The notes under the pieces: model-generated
Told to the model about the DNA's origin: nothing
The model's database searches: none
Seen by the model: the letters and a program-made list of their open reading frames with translations, nothing else
Position numbers and translations under genes: made by a program
Assembly: GCA_022496805.1 (NCBI GenBank)
Contig: CM040085.1
Coordinates: 43,987,811-44,051,810, forward strand
Direction of reading: 5' to 3'
Source of the DNA: Pohlia nutans
Taxonomy: Eukaryota; Streptophyta; Bryopsida; Bryales; Mniaceae
DNA length: 64,000 bases
Shown here: positions 1-12,637 of the stretch, piece by piece
Position numbering within the stretch: the first letter of the stretch is position 1
Layout of the letters: every line of letters begins with the position of its first letter

Positions 1-1328
1 AGCATTTCCGCATCTCGTGCACTGTCTAAAACAGAGAACACTTCTGCGTCACTACGAAGTTGTGCACCTTCGGGTTTATTGATCTCCGCTGCAACAGTGC
101 CCTTGAAAAGTGGCAGGATCAGGTTGAACTCAAGCGTGGCCAACAGGTGGTGATTATCATGTTCTGTTATGATTCACAAGAGAACTCGCCAATACCGACT
201 CAAGCAAGATGAAACTGGCAACAATCTATTCAATGCAATGCCGTTACCCAAGGGGGAGAGATGTTGCGTACTTCGCCTTTATTCAAATTGAATCATTCAC
301 ATGACTGTGATCTATTCACAGCCTAAGACAATTCAGAGATATCTTTTCACAGCCAAAGACATCCGAAATAGAAAAAGAATAAAAAAAACGGTACTCATGT
401 AGCTTGGCGTCTGCTTTGTCAAGGTGGAGGGTAAGCCATTTTCCTGTTTGCAATTTCCATTCCCAGATGGTGGCAAGAGTATGAACGCCAGGCCATGGCT
501 AATGCTGACCATCACACCACCACTCTCCATGATGAAGGTAAAGAATCAATAAACGAGAGCAAGAAGAAGGCCTCAACGTGATCGTCTAACCCTAAAACAT
601 CGGTGCATGCAGTAGGTGCAAGAGTGTGCAAGCAAATGAATGGAAGGCCACAGGCATGGCGGAAACGGAGGTGGAGAGCTATCAACAAGCTTTGTGCAGA
701 CATGGAGCAGAAGCAGCTGTGCAAGAGGAGAATAGGATTAGAGGATTTGGCGATGGCAACATAGTGAGGACATCATGCAACATGGACGCAACTCTGTTTG
801 AATTGGGTGAATTTCCACGTCAGATTTTGAAAGGTTCACAACACCTTACAAGATGACATGTGGTACTTTTAACCAAAAATTAATTACTTTATGTCGAAAC
901 TAACCAATTGTGACATAGGGTATAACCCATGTAAATATAAATATTCTCCAGGTTGAGAGGTTGTTCATGTGAAGAGGGGAAATATGACCTCGAGGGACAA
1001 AGGGCAAAAAGATTCTATCCTCTCCTTGGTGTTCCGAATACCCCATTATTCACTTTCAACATTTAAAATAAATAAATTACAATTCCATGGCATAAATAAT
1101 AACTTTTAAGAGTTTCAGATATATTCCACCTGCCATATTATGTGCTATATTGAATTGGGATCAAGATTTGTTTTCAAGCGACCATTTTATGGTCGCTACC
1201 CTTTTTTTTTACAGTTTGCTCAGGATGAAAAATATATTTTTATAAAAAAATAAAAAATATTTTAAAATAGGAAATCAAGTCTACTTTTCAACCCAATTTT
1301 AAATCATCTCAATCCGAGTTAAACTGCA
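1..1328. other. gene-free AT-rich flank
   Basis: No convincing coding exon was found. Short open frames on both strands around 330-860 show no family motif and overlap each other. From about 860 onward the DNA is AT-rich spacer. The first 800 bases are less AT-rich and could hold untranslated sequence of a gene lying to the left, but nothing in the window proves this. Confidence 0.4.
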
Positions 1329-1883
1329 CTAAGGATAATTTTTCAAAGACAAAGACCTCAATATTGTCCTAGTGTTATAAAATTTACTATTTGGGGAAAC
1401 TAATGATGTTCTCTCCTTTGAAATTTTTTCTTTTTTCAATATTAGAATACTGTAGGTTGATAGCAGTTTTGGCAAAAATTAATTCAAAACTTCAAGAATT
1501 TGCCACATGTCGCTTTCTGATTGGATGTGACATCTGAAAGAGTCGATGCGGTAGATCAAAAAGCCGATGTCATTTTCCTAAAGTGCTGGAATTGCTATCA
1601 GCTTACAATAGATTGTCTAGTTTTAATCAATCATACCAAATTTCAAATTCTAAAAATAAGATTTGTAATTTTGGTGAATATCAAACGGTAAATACTTCTA
1701 AATATATTAAATATATTAAATGAGTATCTAGAACATTTTTTTGAAAGTTTGATCGTATGGATAATTACTCAACATCATGCTTTTCATTTTTTCTTTTAGA
1801 CCAAACTTCATCAAAGTTGCAGAAGTAACATTTTATAACACATCTAGGTTTTGCCCTTATACGCTCTGTCATTTAGGAGTTAA
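1329..1883. mobile_element. TTAA-type MITE, copy related to 40590-40971
   Basis: Starts with CTAAGGATAATTTTTCAAAG and ends with CATTTAGGAGTTAA. Most of its length aligns with the element at 40590-40971, including shared stretches near TTGTCCTAGTG and GATGTTCTCTCCTTTG. This copy carries about 150 extra bases near 1455-1605 that the other copy lacks. It has no coding capacity. The TTAA-like ends place it in the window-wide TTAA family. Confidence 0.55.
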
Positions 1884-4493
1884 GATGAGTTTAAAATCTT
1901 AACCTCTAGTGAGTTTCATATTTTGGCACTAGGTATGAATGTATTCTAATACAAGAATATAAAAATATTTGTATGGATAAAAGACCAATTTTTGGTATGT
2001 ATAGAACATGTTTGAATTTATTCATCATCCAAAACGCCTTGTCCTTAAGGTGTTAGTCATTTATACAATATTTGAAATTTTAAGAATTGAAGTCAATTAT
2101 AATTCTACTAGTAGACTCTGTTTGTCAGCCACCATCATGAATTTGTATTGATATATAGATGTTTGAGATTTCACATAGAGTATATATAATATGTACAGCA
2201 AGTTGTGAAATTAGACCTTCACTTTGATCTAACAACTTTATACTTGGCAGCTCAGATGCTAACCCTTAAACAACGAGCTAAGCCCGAGGGGCTTAGTTTT
2301 AAAGGGAAATGGAAAAAACTTTAGAAGCAGTCAACCAAAAAAATGGAAGAATTGCTAGTGTGTTCAAAAGTCTTGGGGCAGGCGAGGTGAGATTTTGAGC
2401 TGCGTTGATCAAAGGACACATACAATTGTTTGATTTTGTGGCGGGAAATTGTGTTTAGGTTGTTGTTGTTCGATTGCTTGGGCTGATGTTGTTTCCTACG
2501 CTGCCATATGGCACATGTGAATGGACTCATGATGGATAGAAAGTGCTAGGGATACCCCTTGTTACAAAAGTGCTTCCAGGTTATATTGGGTGGGCAATCT
2601 TCATATTCTTTGGAGTTGCCCTGGTTATATTCATGTGTTCTTTAACTCTTAAAGGTCTTCACATGTTTTATAAAAGTCAAAGCCCTATAATTTGCATACT
2701 TGAAATATCACATTGTATGATTTATAAATTTTCATAAATAATCATCAATGTTATGGAGGTATGACAAAAATTTCAACATGATTGGAAGATATTTGAAATA
2801 TTTACTTAAAATTTATATTTAAGGTAGATAAAAGTTATGTTTACTAGTAGTTAAAAAGTGAAAGTGAAAAAATTAAAAGTGACATTATTGGAGCATCCTT
2901 AGAAAGTCCTTTGTATTTTGGACACTCAAATTTTAAATTTCTCGATGGTGTAAAATTTTCAAATGAAGTCTATTTTCCAATGCCAATGGTCAAAAGATAT
3001 ATCACAACTCAACTTAAACATCTAATTAAAAGACCAAATCCAAAAAAGCTAAAACACTTGATTTTTTGGGCCTTTGACCAAAAACCATCCAAAAAATGAT
3101 TGAATGGTCTTTTAGGGGTTAAAGGTTAATCTACTTGGATCATAGAAGCCCATCTGTTTTTTTCAATCGAGTCGATTCTTTGTTGGGTTCAAAATGTAAA
3201 GTTGGCTTTATTTTTATAATGATACATTGTTTCACTGAAGATGTAGCCTCTATCTCTCTTTAAAAACTACTTCAATAAAGATTTCCTAGAATCATAGTAT
3301 TAGAGATCATTGAATGTGTTATAAAATTTTGTTTGAATATTTCAACTATGATCATTTGGAGTCTTTAGAGCTATTTTTTGTTTTCACCATAATTAACATA
3401 GTTCTTTTATAGTTAACTTACATTCAATTTAGTTAATTTGTTTCTTATCATTATTAACTTATTTTTCTTGTAGTAAACTCACCCCCCTTTTTTTTGTACT
3501 TAATTAATTTCTTATCATTATTAAAACTTATTTTTCTTGTAGTTGACTCGCCCCTTTTTTTTTTCGTTAATTTATTTTAATTGTAGTTAACCCACTTTTC
3601 TTGTAGTTAACGTGTTTTTTGCTAGTTAACTTGCTTCTCTTGTAGTTAACACACTTCCACTACTTGCAATAAACACTCTTTTCTTCTAGTTAACAGTTTT
3701 TCCTTGTAGTTAACTCAATCTTCTTGTAGTTTTTTAAGCAATTTTCTATTTTTATAAATAAAAGACAAAAAGTGAACATAAACTCTATACAAAACCGTCT
3801 TGGTGTTTTACTTTTATGTATTACATTACTATTAAAAGACATGTTATTTATAAAAACATAATATTTTTCAATTATATCTAATATATTTCAAAAATTAACA
3901 GAAATATTTTAAATGCCACCAAATAAATTTATCAATTAGAAAAGCGAGAGAGAAAGAAACTTAGGCTAACGTGAATGAAGAGTCTCTTGGGAGAAGTGCT
4001 ACCAACTTGGCGACCACGACCAAGATCGTGCGTGCTATGCTTGACGCCCTCTTTCGAGAATAGACTCTAACACATTCAAAATTGGAGACCTATCTCTATT
4101 GAAAAGGAGCACTCCCCATCACTTTTCCAAACTGGTAGTCCAATTTTAACGACATGTGTGTTCTATTAGAAAAGCAACTTAAAGAGCCTCATCACTGAAA
4201 GTGAAGTTAGACTAGTAGAAGATCAAAAAGAACTGTCTGGTGATTGAAGTGAGACTTCCATGAATCAATCGTCTTCCATGCAAATCCATCGGTCCCTTTC
4301 TAGCAACGCCATCGTCGCTGCCGCAATCTCTGCTGCACGAATTCTCATCAACATCATGAGCTCGATCGAAATTCCATGGCCACCAGAAGCATGTGTACAA
4401 GCAAGCAAGTAATTCATGATGCATGACTGATATACTCATTGATTCTATTCTCCTCGTAGCTCTCGATCTCTCACGGCGGTGTAATTAACGCGC
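1884..4493. other. gene-free spacer with repeats, then pectinesterase upstream region
   Basis: AT-rich spacer. Near 2267-2310 there is a small hairpin with arms CTAAGCCC and GGGCTTAG behind a TAACCCTTAAAC motif. A TTTAGGGGTTAA terminus lies at 3111-3122, probably the end of a small TTAA element. A degenerate tandem repeat occupies about 3395-3745. The last 500 bases precede the pectinesterase start and must hold its promoter. No coding exon is supported. Confidence 0.4.
3395..3745. repeat. degenerate tandem repeat, CTTGTAGTTAAC units
   Basis: Roughly a dozen imperfect units of about 20-30 bases, each built around CTTGTAGTTAACTC followed by C/T-rich runs such as CCCCTTTTTT. Spacing and sequence vary, so this is an old or fast-drifting tandem array. 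No coding function is visible. Confidence 0.6.
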
Positions 4494-7400
4494 ATGGCGC
4501 TCCCTCGGACTCTCCTCTTGCTTACCGCTCTCATCCTCACTCTACTTCACCACGCCGCTTCGGAGAATGTTTACGAACCAGACGCCGACCATCTCGCTGC
4601 AGCCGACGCAAATTTTCAGCAATGGTTGAATCAAATTCGTCATCACAAAGGTACGTAACGTAATGCTAACCCCAAATTGGATCTTCTTAAGCAGTTTGAT
4701 CGAGTTATAATTCCAACCTTTTTTTGGTCCAATTTTATTGATAATGCTCTTCACTAAATTTTGAAGAATGAAGATTGAAATGTTGGTTCAGAAAAGAGGC
4801 TATTGGCAGTGGCCCCGGCGTGAATCTTCTACAATATGCATGATATGAATCCTTGGTCTTCTTGTCATTCACGTCCATAATTCTTGAACTGGTTCTTTGG
4901 AACTCTAGATCCATGTTCGTTTCCACCAAAGAGAAATTTCTTTTTAGTTCTGGACATGTATATGCACTCATTCTGGCTTGAGAAATCAGGACTTGCGCCC
5001 TTTGTAACGTTCTGTAGGCTCAGATGTAAGATCTCGTGACCCTTTTCTATAGTTCTCCAGTTCTCCACTATAGATGAAAATTAGAAAAGAAATACTTAAA
5101 AGGTTTGTATTTTGCACGTACACTCATGTTACAAGAAAACTAATTGTATTGAATTTGGGAGAACCAAAACATCAAACTGTTATTTGGAATAAAAGGACTT
5201 GTGTCCAGAATAAAACTTAAGGGTTCTTACAACGTTTTAGAGAGTGGAATTGGCTACAGTAGTGGGTCATGTTCGGCTTGTTTATGGAAAAACAAGCAAA
5301 AACAAGAACTTCGTGATAGGGCTATTAGAATATTAGAGTTCTAAACATAGTTATTAGAAACATTCTAATAGAAGGGAAAACAAGCAAAACTGACTCTGTT
5401 TAACAAGCAAAGAAGTTGGCAATTTTAACAAAAATTCTGTTACTATAGTTGAAAATGTGCTGACATTTCCGGTGCTTGTTTCCCAGGTAGAATTCAATCC
5501 CAAGGAGCCGATCACACGAGCTCCAGTAGTACTACTGCCCGGGAACGCCCACCATTGCTCGCCGTGCGGAGTGGAAAACATCGCCTTGTTTGCAAGAAGC
5601 GCGTGATTTACGTGGAGAAGGATGGGAGCGGCCACTTCAAGACCATCCAAGCGGCCATCGAATCGTTGCCCCGACGAAACAAGTGCCGCGTCCACATCGT
5701 TATCGGCGCCGGCGTCTTCAGGTACGTCTGGTATCCTTCAATTCTTCCCAAATGTACCCTCGCAATGAATCCTAGGTTTGAACGCCTAGCCTAGATCATC
5801 TGTAAACTGTTGCAAGTCTGAAAGTCTCAGTTGGCATTGATCATTGATTGCAGAGAGAAAGTGGAAATCAAACGAAGCAGGCCCCATGTTACATTGACAG
5901 GCGACCCGCACCGACACACGATCATAGTGTGGAACGACACGGCGAGTTCTCGCGATAGTAAAGGCCGGATACTCAGGACTATGCACAGCGCTACTGTTGC
6001 CGTGAACTCCAACTATTTCGTCGCAAACAATATCACTTTCATGGTAACAATATCACTTTCAGTCCAGACCCTTAAAAGCACACTTCAAACTACACTTTCA
6101 TCTATAATTCAATTTCATGCGACCCAATCACACTCTCGATTTGTGTATGGCATGTAGTTAATGGACCGATCACAACTCTCGCAATCAATCCATCTAGCAT
6201 TTAATAATTCTTCTGTCAGTCCATCCATGCAAGAACAGAACAGGAGATCGGAAAGCTGTTGGATGAGATGGGTTGTTCATGTATGCATTGTTTAATTGGG
6301 GGTTTAATTAACTGGGGGAGTGTAGAATTCTGCACCGGCGCAGAAGCCAGGAGCGGTGGCGCAGCAAGCGGTGGCGCTGCGCATCAGTGGCGACAAGGCG
6401 GCGTTTTACAGCTGCCGATTCTACGGGCACCAGGACACACTATACGATCACCGTGGTCGCCATTACTTCTGGAACTGCTACGTCACGGGCACCGTGGATT
6501 TCATCTTCGGCAATGGCAGGTCCTTGTACCAGGGCGCCCAGCTTGTGGCTCTTGCGGGTCGCGAAGGGATTCCCGGAACCATCACGGCCCAGAAGAGGAC
6601 CCTGTCCACTCCCCACACGGTGCGTTACTTTGTGACAACTTACCTGCATTTTCCAATTCCAATCTCATACTTAATATGACTCAGACATAAACGTTGTTAT
6701 GCTGGATGAAGAGAGAAGCTAGTAACTCCATTCTCCAGCAAAATTGGATCATGAGAGGCCGGATCACCCTGCAGACAACAGAGACACTTCACATGAGCGA
6801 AAACTATGCCCGTCACTGCACTGTAATACATTTCTGGTTATCAAATAGACCGAAGAAAGGGAAATTCGATTATCATAAATACAAAAAAAAATTGAAGTTT
6901 CTGTTTGATGAATTAATCAACACTTCTGGAGCCTAGATTATACATTGATTCATTTCAACTATTTGTGCCTTTAACCTGTAAGCCCTCACACTCTTAGATC
7001 GCATCCACATTGTTGAATCTACCATTGATAAAATTTGAAACCAGCATAAGAAAATAGTAACGTTATTTGAACCTCTTTCCTGGTGATGGGGGTATTGGTC
7101 TTGAAGGATTCTTAGATGTAATATTTTACTCGAGTTGAAATATCCAGCGTAATATTTCAGCTCTCTTTGGCAATACAAGCCCATCAAGCCCATCTTTCGT
7201 TCAAACATCTCAATGTCATTTTTCTAATTATGTTTGTTTCTGCATTAGTGCAAAGTGCCATAAATTTGAAAAGACTTCTAAAATCTAAACTATGATGGTC
7301 ATATTTTGTTAAAATGGCAAATTCCATCTCTATAATTTATGATAAGTATGTAGAATTAGGGTTTAGCCAACCAATTTGAGGTTTGAGTTGAGGAAGTCAA

Positions 7401-9178
7401 AATGGCTTCAGTTACACTCAGGTAACTCGAAACTACACTGGCTACTTGTTGCAAGTCTTTACCATGGGGCCAACATAAGGTTCTTTAGCCCTTGTAAGCT
7501 GTACCTAGGAATAAGAATCGTTGCGCGAGAATTGCTCTAGCGGATTTTGGAATATCGGACATGCCACGTAATTCTTTAATTAAAGATTGATCGTGGAGAG
7601 TTGGAAGTATATACTAGTCCCGCCTCAAGAATCACATGTTTTAAGTATTTTATCTTTCATGCAGTGAGAGCAAAAGGGTGGACCCTTGCAAAGGCTGAAG
7701 AATCTTATGAATCTCAACCAATTTACTAGATATGATTCTTCCTTGACCTGACCTCGCTACCCATACCCTTGAGGCATAGATAGATGAACTACCCCCAACA
7801 GACTCTCCATTCACAATGGTCATCTAGACCAACGTTGTTGTTATTATTATTGTTGTTATTATTATTATTCCCTGACCTGAATTATGGCAATGGAGCAGGG
7901 ATTTTCGTTCATAAATTGTCGAGTGACAGGGGCAGGGATGGTGTATCTGGGGCGTGCATGGGGCAACGATTCGCGAGTGGTGTTTGCCAACACTTTCATG
8001 GACAAGATTGTGGTCCCCAGTGGGTGGGGCAATTGGGGAGTTCCAGCCCGAGAAAAGTATGTTTTCCTTCCAACCTCACATTGGTTAATTAAATTGGTCA
8101 TGTTTTGTGGTGCCAAAGTTTTGGATGGGCATCCAAAATTTAAGTTATTTGTTAAAATGATGAATTTAAAAGAAATGAGTGTCTGGCATCTAAGTGTCTA
8201 AAGTTCTAACATCTATGACAAGTATAAATTTGGGGTTGAGTCCCGGGTTGAGATGAACAATTTGAGGTTTAGTTAGGGCAACTCAAAACTCCATCAAATT
8301 CTCATTGTAAGCCTTTAACATAGATGTCAATTTTGTGAAACTTTGCCAGTCTAATGAAAACGACCATTCCCTCTGAAGCCAATTTAACCCTTAAACGTCA
8401 AGGCAAGCCCCTTGGGCTTTCTTGAGACAGAATTTTGGCTCGAAAACAATCTGTGGTCAACCATTTGCAACAAAAGTTAAAATCAGGAGGGTAGGGTGTC
8501 CTATGCGATTTTGGATTTGCAAAAATCACGCACTGTGATGAATTTGTGTTACTGCACTTGGTTCACGATGAATGGGGGTAGGGAAGGGGGAGGGGGTGAG
8601 GCAGTATCGGGCTGAAGTTTTCGTACTTGGTGGTTAGAGCTGGGGATAGAAGCTCATAGCCCACGGGCAAAAAACCGCTACCCAACCTTCAAAATCTCAA
8701 TTTGTTTTTTCTTGGTTGTCTGCCCAGCAGTGCCTTGACGTTTAAGGGTTAATGAAATGACCATTCCTTTTTGTGATACTACAAACCTTAAAAGCTTCAT
8801 CTCCAATATAGTTTTTCAAATCTTTAGCTTGTTTTAGATTCTAATTTGGTTATAATGATGTACTTTATAAATCTCTATATTTGTGATGCATGACATGTAA
8901 CAAGAAGTTTGTTTTTCTTATTGAACACAACACAATTTTCAAAGTAGCGACCCCTTGTAGAATTTTAGAATATAATTATGAAATCACCATTTTTCGACAA
9001 CTCCTATTGTGATCATTGGTGCAGGACGGTATTCTATGGGCAATTCAATTGAACTGGTCCTGGAGCGGATATGTCGCACCGGGTGCATTGGTCACGTAAT
9101 CTCACTGCTGCAGAAGCAGCTCCGTTTCTAACACCACATTTCATCGATGGCGAGAAATGGCTATATAGAGGGTTATAA
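4494..9178 (+). CDS. pectinesterase (pectin methylesterase), six exons, premature TGA in last exon
   Basis: Secreted cell-wall enzyme that removes methyl esters from homogalacturonan. Exons, placed by GT-AG sites and unbroken phase, are 4494-4650, 5487-5721, 5854-6043, 6326-6619, 7899-8056 and 9025-9178. The full frame would be 395 residues. It opens with a hydrophobic signal peptide ([18 protein letters not shown]) and has no N-terminal inhibitor domain. Family motifs appear in order: [23 protein letters not shown]; the QAVALR glutamine; the GHQDTLYD catalytic Gln-Asp; the GTVDFIFGN catalytic Asp; and LGRAWG with catalytic Arg and Trp. Anomaly: TGA at 9050-9052 stands where relatives have Cys in a Y-G-Q-x-x-Cys-T-G-P-G-A motif. 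In-frame homology then continues about 41 residues to TAA at 9176-9178. Translation would stop at 353 residues with the catalytic residues intact. Intron 5 holds a TTAA MITE. Confidence 0.88.
7748..7840 (+). repeat. about 95-bp dispersed repeat, copy 1
   Basis: Runs from ACCTCGCTACCCATACCC to AGACCAACGTTG inside pectinesterase intron 4, just upstream of the exon 5 acceptor. Related copies lie at about 32602-32690 and 32941-33045. All share CCCTTGAGG(G/C)CA in the first third, a run of C after AACTACC or GTTCC, and a CCAACGTT end. Confidence 0.6.
8384..8752. mobile_element. TTAA-flanked MITE in pectinesterase intron 5
   Basis: Best-preserved member of the TTAA group. A perfect 18-bp terminal inverted repeat, CCCTTAAACGTCAAGGCA at 8388-8405 and its complement at 8731-8748, is flanked on both sides by TTAA. 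It is 361 bp long with no open frame. TTAA target duplication with CCC-starting ends is typical of piggyBac-like elements; Sola3 elements also use TTAA. It lies wholly within an intron, in neither exon nor splice site. Confidence 0.8.
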
Positions 9179-10341
9179 GCATAAGAGCCATGGGCAAAAA
9201 TCTCACTAATTGGTTGGTCCTCACGAAATAATATCATTTGCAAAATGCAAGATTTGCACTTTTAGAACATGTGAAGATTTTACTAGTTTGACTCTATTTT
9301 TTATGAGAAGAAATCTTCAAGAATAACTATGATCCTAAGACCAACATGAAGAGTTAGTTGGTGGACTAATTCTACTACCTTCTTCTAAATAGTCAGTCTA
9401 CTATGAGCAGGAAAGGGTGCCGCATTACATTGAAGAATTTGGTTAGAGAATGAACTCTGTATTTTGAAAGTTCAAGAATAATTTTCTAGAAGGATTTTAA
9501 CTTTGTTCTAATTAACAAACTTGACAAAAATATTGTGACACTTATCCAATGAGGCAATTTCAAGCTCATTTAATGAGTTGCTTCAGAAATGAAATTGCTT
9601 TCTTAATGTGTTACAGAAAAGTCTCGGTTTTAAAAACAATTGATTCCTCTTGTAAGCTGAAATGGTCACAAATCAAAACACATCCTAATGTTCATAGTGG
9701 ATCCCAATGCAAATTATGGGATGTAGAAAAAAAATTCTAGACAGTAACAAAAGAAACCGCACTCAAATGCTTGAAAGAATCAGCATTTATTAATTCGAAA
9801 ATTACTCTACAAAAACGCAAAGCACCGGTTGAGAATACTTCACTGCTGATGGTTCAAACATAATGAGGACCTTCCCCAACAGAGAAGTTCAACAATATAC
9901 ACCAGTAAGTGGCTCACGAAACAATGCACATAAGAGAACACGCTCTGCTTTGAGATCTCTTGAATGAGAAAGGAGGATGATGAACACTACCGTGTTTTCA
10001 AGACTAAATACTGTCCTAGAATATAAAGCATGGCGTGTACTCTTTTAAGTCAGGCACCTGCTAATCCTGCAAAAACCACAACGGAGAATCGTCAGTGCCC
10101 ATACTCCAGAGGACTTCAAAATTCTCACTAGTCGGCTGACTGAAAAACACATACATCACAGCAGATTAAAAATGTCATCCTCACACCAAAATGCGCATAT
10201 AAAAATACAAGTGATAAAACGAATGGCAGAAATGTAACCCTAATAAGACTAAGAATTTATCTGGTACGGTTCCGTCCCATTGCAACATTGTACGATAGGG
10301 ACCTAAAAGCGCCACTCGATCAGATCTTTAGCTGTACATCC
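9179..10341. other. gene-free spacer and probable 3' region of the minus-strand small gene
   Basis: No coding exon supported. From about 9750 the base composition is less AT-rich, consistent with untranslated sequence of the gene at 10996-11265 on the minus strand. A segment at about 10215-10290 (centre TTCCGTCCCATTGCAACATT) is repeated at about 10765-10850. Confidence 0.35.
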
Positions 10342-10575
10342 TTAACCCCTAAATGACCAAGGATTCATGGTTTTAAAATGACAAATTCAATTGATCATAT
10401 TGTGAAAAATGTAATTCAGACAAGACTGAATTTTATATCACTAGAATCAGTGAAGAAAAGTGCATGTGTTGGTAAAAAATCAAACAAATTTGAATAAAAA
10501 GAAGTCCACATAAAGCCTATTCAGAACTGCTAAAAGAAACATGAGGCCCAATTTGGGCTTCTTGGTCCAAATTAA
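10342..10575. mobile_element. TTAA-type MITE, copy related to 57439-57635
   Basis: Left end is TTAACCCCTAAATGACCAAG; the right end GGGCTTCTTGGTCCAAATTAA has lost the AGGGG part of the repeat. The interior (TATATCACTAGAATCAGTG, then GTTGGTAAAAAATCAAA) matches the element at 57439-57635 in the same order, so the two define one subfamily. No coding capacity. Confidence 0.6.
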
Positions 10576-10995
10576 TCAATATCTACCTAGATCAAATGGT
10601 ATCCAATGCATTCTTTGGTGCATTGGAATCCTCTTTCATTTTCATTTCCCAACAAGAACATATAAAATTTTGACTAGTCCAATAATAGGTACTATCATCA
10701 GCAGCAAAAGTGGTGATTTAGGGTGGCCCTGCCTTAACACCAACATACATGTATAAAAAAAACGGATGGCAGAAAGGATGACAGAACCCTAAGTAGACTA
10801 AGAATTTCGCTGGTACAGTTCCGTCCCATTGCAACATTGTAGCTTTAGCGATACAAGCAGGGCGACCTAACATTGAGTTAAGAATTGCTCATACGAACGT
10901 CCAGATTACTGTTACCTGAGCTAGGGATTCCCACAAGACTTCCACAAGAGAGCTACCGCAGAGTGAGAAAAATGACCTAAAGCGGGGAATTAGCA

Positions 10996-11265
10996 TCACA
11001 AAGAAGCAGACGACGAAGAGAGTTCTTCGTAGGGGTCCTTCCGGCCCGGCAGACGGCTGAGCTTGAGATCCTGCAAGAACTTGGCGTTATTCTTATCTGT
11101 GTTCCAGCTGCCGTAGGGTTTGACGGGGTTGGCCCAGGTGGCCTTGAGCTTGTCACACTGCTCCTTGGTGCTCTGCACGTGCTTGCGGAACTTGGCGTCG
11201 CGCTCGTCAGGGTCTTCCATGGAGCGACGGATCCAGTGCTCCGCGAACTCCATCAGAAATCCCAT
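10996..11265 (-). CDS. small protein resembling a plant mitochondrial complex I accessory subunit
   Basis: Single-exon frame of 89 residues, ATG at 11265-11263, TGA at 10998-10996. It begins MGFLMEFAEHWIRRSMEDPD and continues with a basic, Cys- and Trp-containing middle (TKEQCDKLKATWANPVKPYG). A conserved-looking tail GRKDPYEEL precedes a Ser-rich end. From memory this matches a short plant-specific family (Arabidopsis At4g20150-like) recovered with mitochondrial NADH dehydrogenase, which keeps the M-G-F-x-M-E-F-A-E start and the G-R-x-D-P-Y-(D/E) end. The length fits. There is no transmembrane segment or classical presequence. It stands alone, and the GC content is clearly above that of the flanks. 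If the family assignment is wrong it is still likely a real gene, given its composition and conserved ends. Confidence 0.6.
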   Translation of the reverse strand: MGFLMEFAEHWIRRSMEDPDERDAKFRKHVQSTKEQCDKLKATWANPVKPYGSWNTDKNNAKFLQDLKLSRLPGRKDPYEELSSSSASL

Positions 11266-11649
11266 CGCTCAGTCCTCGCTAACTTAAACACAAGTTCTAG
11301 GAAATCAATCTTCGCTCGAGAATTGCAGCAAATTTGCGAGAAGCTCGAAGTTAGGGTTTGGCTTCCTCTGTTTCCATGTTCGTGGCTGGAGAACGGATGA
11401 ATGCACTTTCATCGCCTCGACGGACTCTGTTCATTTACTCATTTCAATTTCAAATGAGTAAGGTGGGAACTGGGAACACCCTTTTCCATCATTTTAGATA
11501 AATGAGTCCTTATAACCCTTAAAGGTCCCTTCGGTATAGTAGATACATCGATGTATATTTGGCATTTGTTGTAAGTAGAAAGTTCCAAATTCAGATCCCA
11601 ATAGCTTATTGAAATCATGTTGACATGAATTTTAACTTCACTTTTGATC

Positions 11650-12604
11650 TTAACCCCTAAAAGACCAGGTGGACACATTGTGTTCAAGAATAATTTCATT
11701 ACTTTAATAACTTGTTTGGATTTCATAATTTTGACTCAATGTTAACTAGAGAATTGAAAATGTTCGTTTCAAGAACACAAAAATCCTTCAAGATTTGCAA
11801 TAACGTTGATTGATTCATCGGGAAAAACTTAAAACGTCAACGTAGGTGAACTTGGGACATAGTAGTTAGGGCGGCTGATGACTTGAAGGGCGGTTGATGA
11901 CTTGAAGGGCGTTTTCACACTTGGACGTCACATTGGATAAAAAAAGAAGTGTCCGATATGTAAAATATTTGCCATTACTGCATCATTAACACTATAAAAT
12001 AATTACGGAAAATATTTAAATATATTTTAAATGGAATCTTTTCAAAATAATTGGAATCTTTTCTACATATTTTATATTATTTTGGAATATTTTGGAATAT
12101 TCCAAATATATATTTGAATTCTTTAAAACATTTTTGCAATGTAAAAATTAATAACGATCACAAACACTGGCTCAACGAGTCACCAACGAGTCACCAACAA
12201 GTCAATTCACCCAAACATAAATCTTTGAAAATCAATCATTGTTGTTGTATTTAGTTTTAGAACACCATTTTTTGTGCGCACCTAGATATAGTACATCTTT
12301 GTATGCTCCTAAACTTTCAAACGCTAATCATGGTTTTTAAATTTATAAGAAAGTTTGCAATGAATGACCTATTGGTTTTATTCAAAATTTTCAGAAATCA
12401 ACTTATAATCAAACCTTATAATCATGTAATATGTACGGTAGATTGTTCTGAAAATTGATGTACAGTCTCATGACTAAGTCCTTTTTGAACTTCAATGGTG
12501 AAGTTTTCTACATGAATACCAATCAAGAGATACAATTGCCTTTCTGAAAGCATCACGAGAAAGTGATAAAATTTTAAGAATGAGCATGGTCCTTTAGGGA
12601 TTAA
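11650..12604. mobile_element. putative long TTAA-type element
   Basis: TTAACCCCTAAAAGACCAGG at the left and GGTCCTTTAGGGATTAA at the right form inverted ends of the TTAA family, about 950 bp apart. The interior is AT-rich and non-coding. It contains a duplicated GCGGTTGATGACTTGAAGG at about 11870-11911, and repeated CAACGAGTCAC near 12170-12195. The pairing of these two ends is inferred, as no second copy was found. Confidence 0.4.
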
Positions 12605-12637
12605 GGGTTAAGTGATGTGACCTACAATAGTCACATA

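Noticed and set aside
2543..2737. Small hydrophobic open frame that could be a membrane protein
   Set aside because: AT-rich, no codon bias, no context; hydrophobicity follows from T-rich codons.
9050..9052. Recoding of TGA (selenocysteine or altered code) in the pectinesterase
   Set aside because: TGA is the normal terminator of the exonuclease and of the 89-residue gene here, and land plants lack selenocysteine insertion. Mutation or error is simpler.
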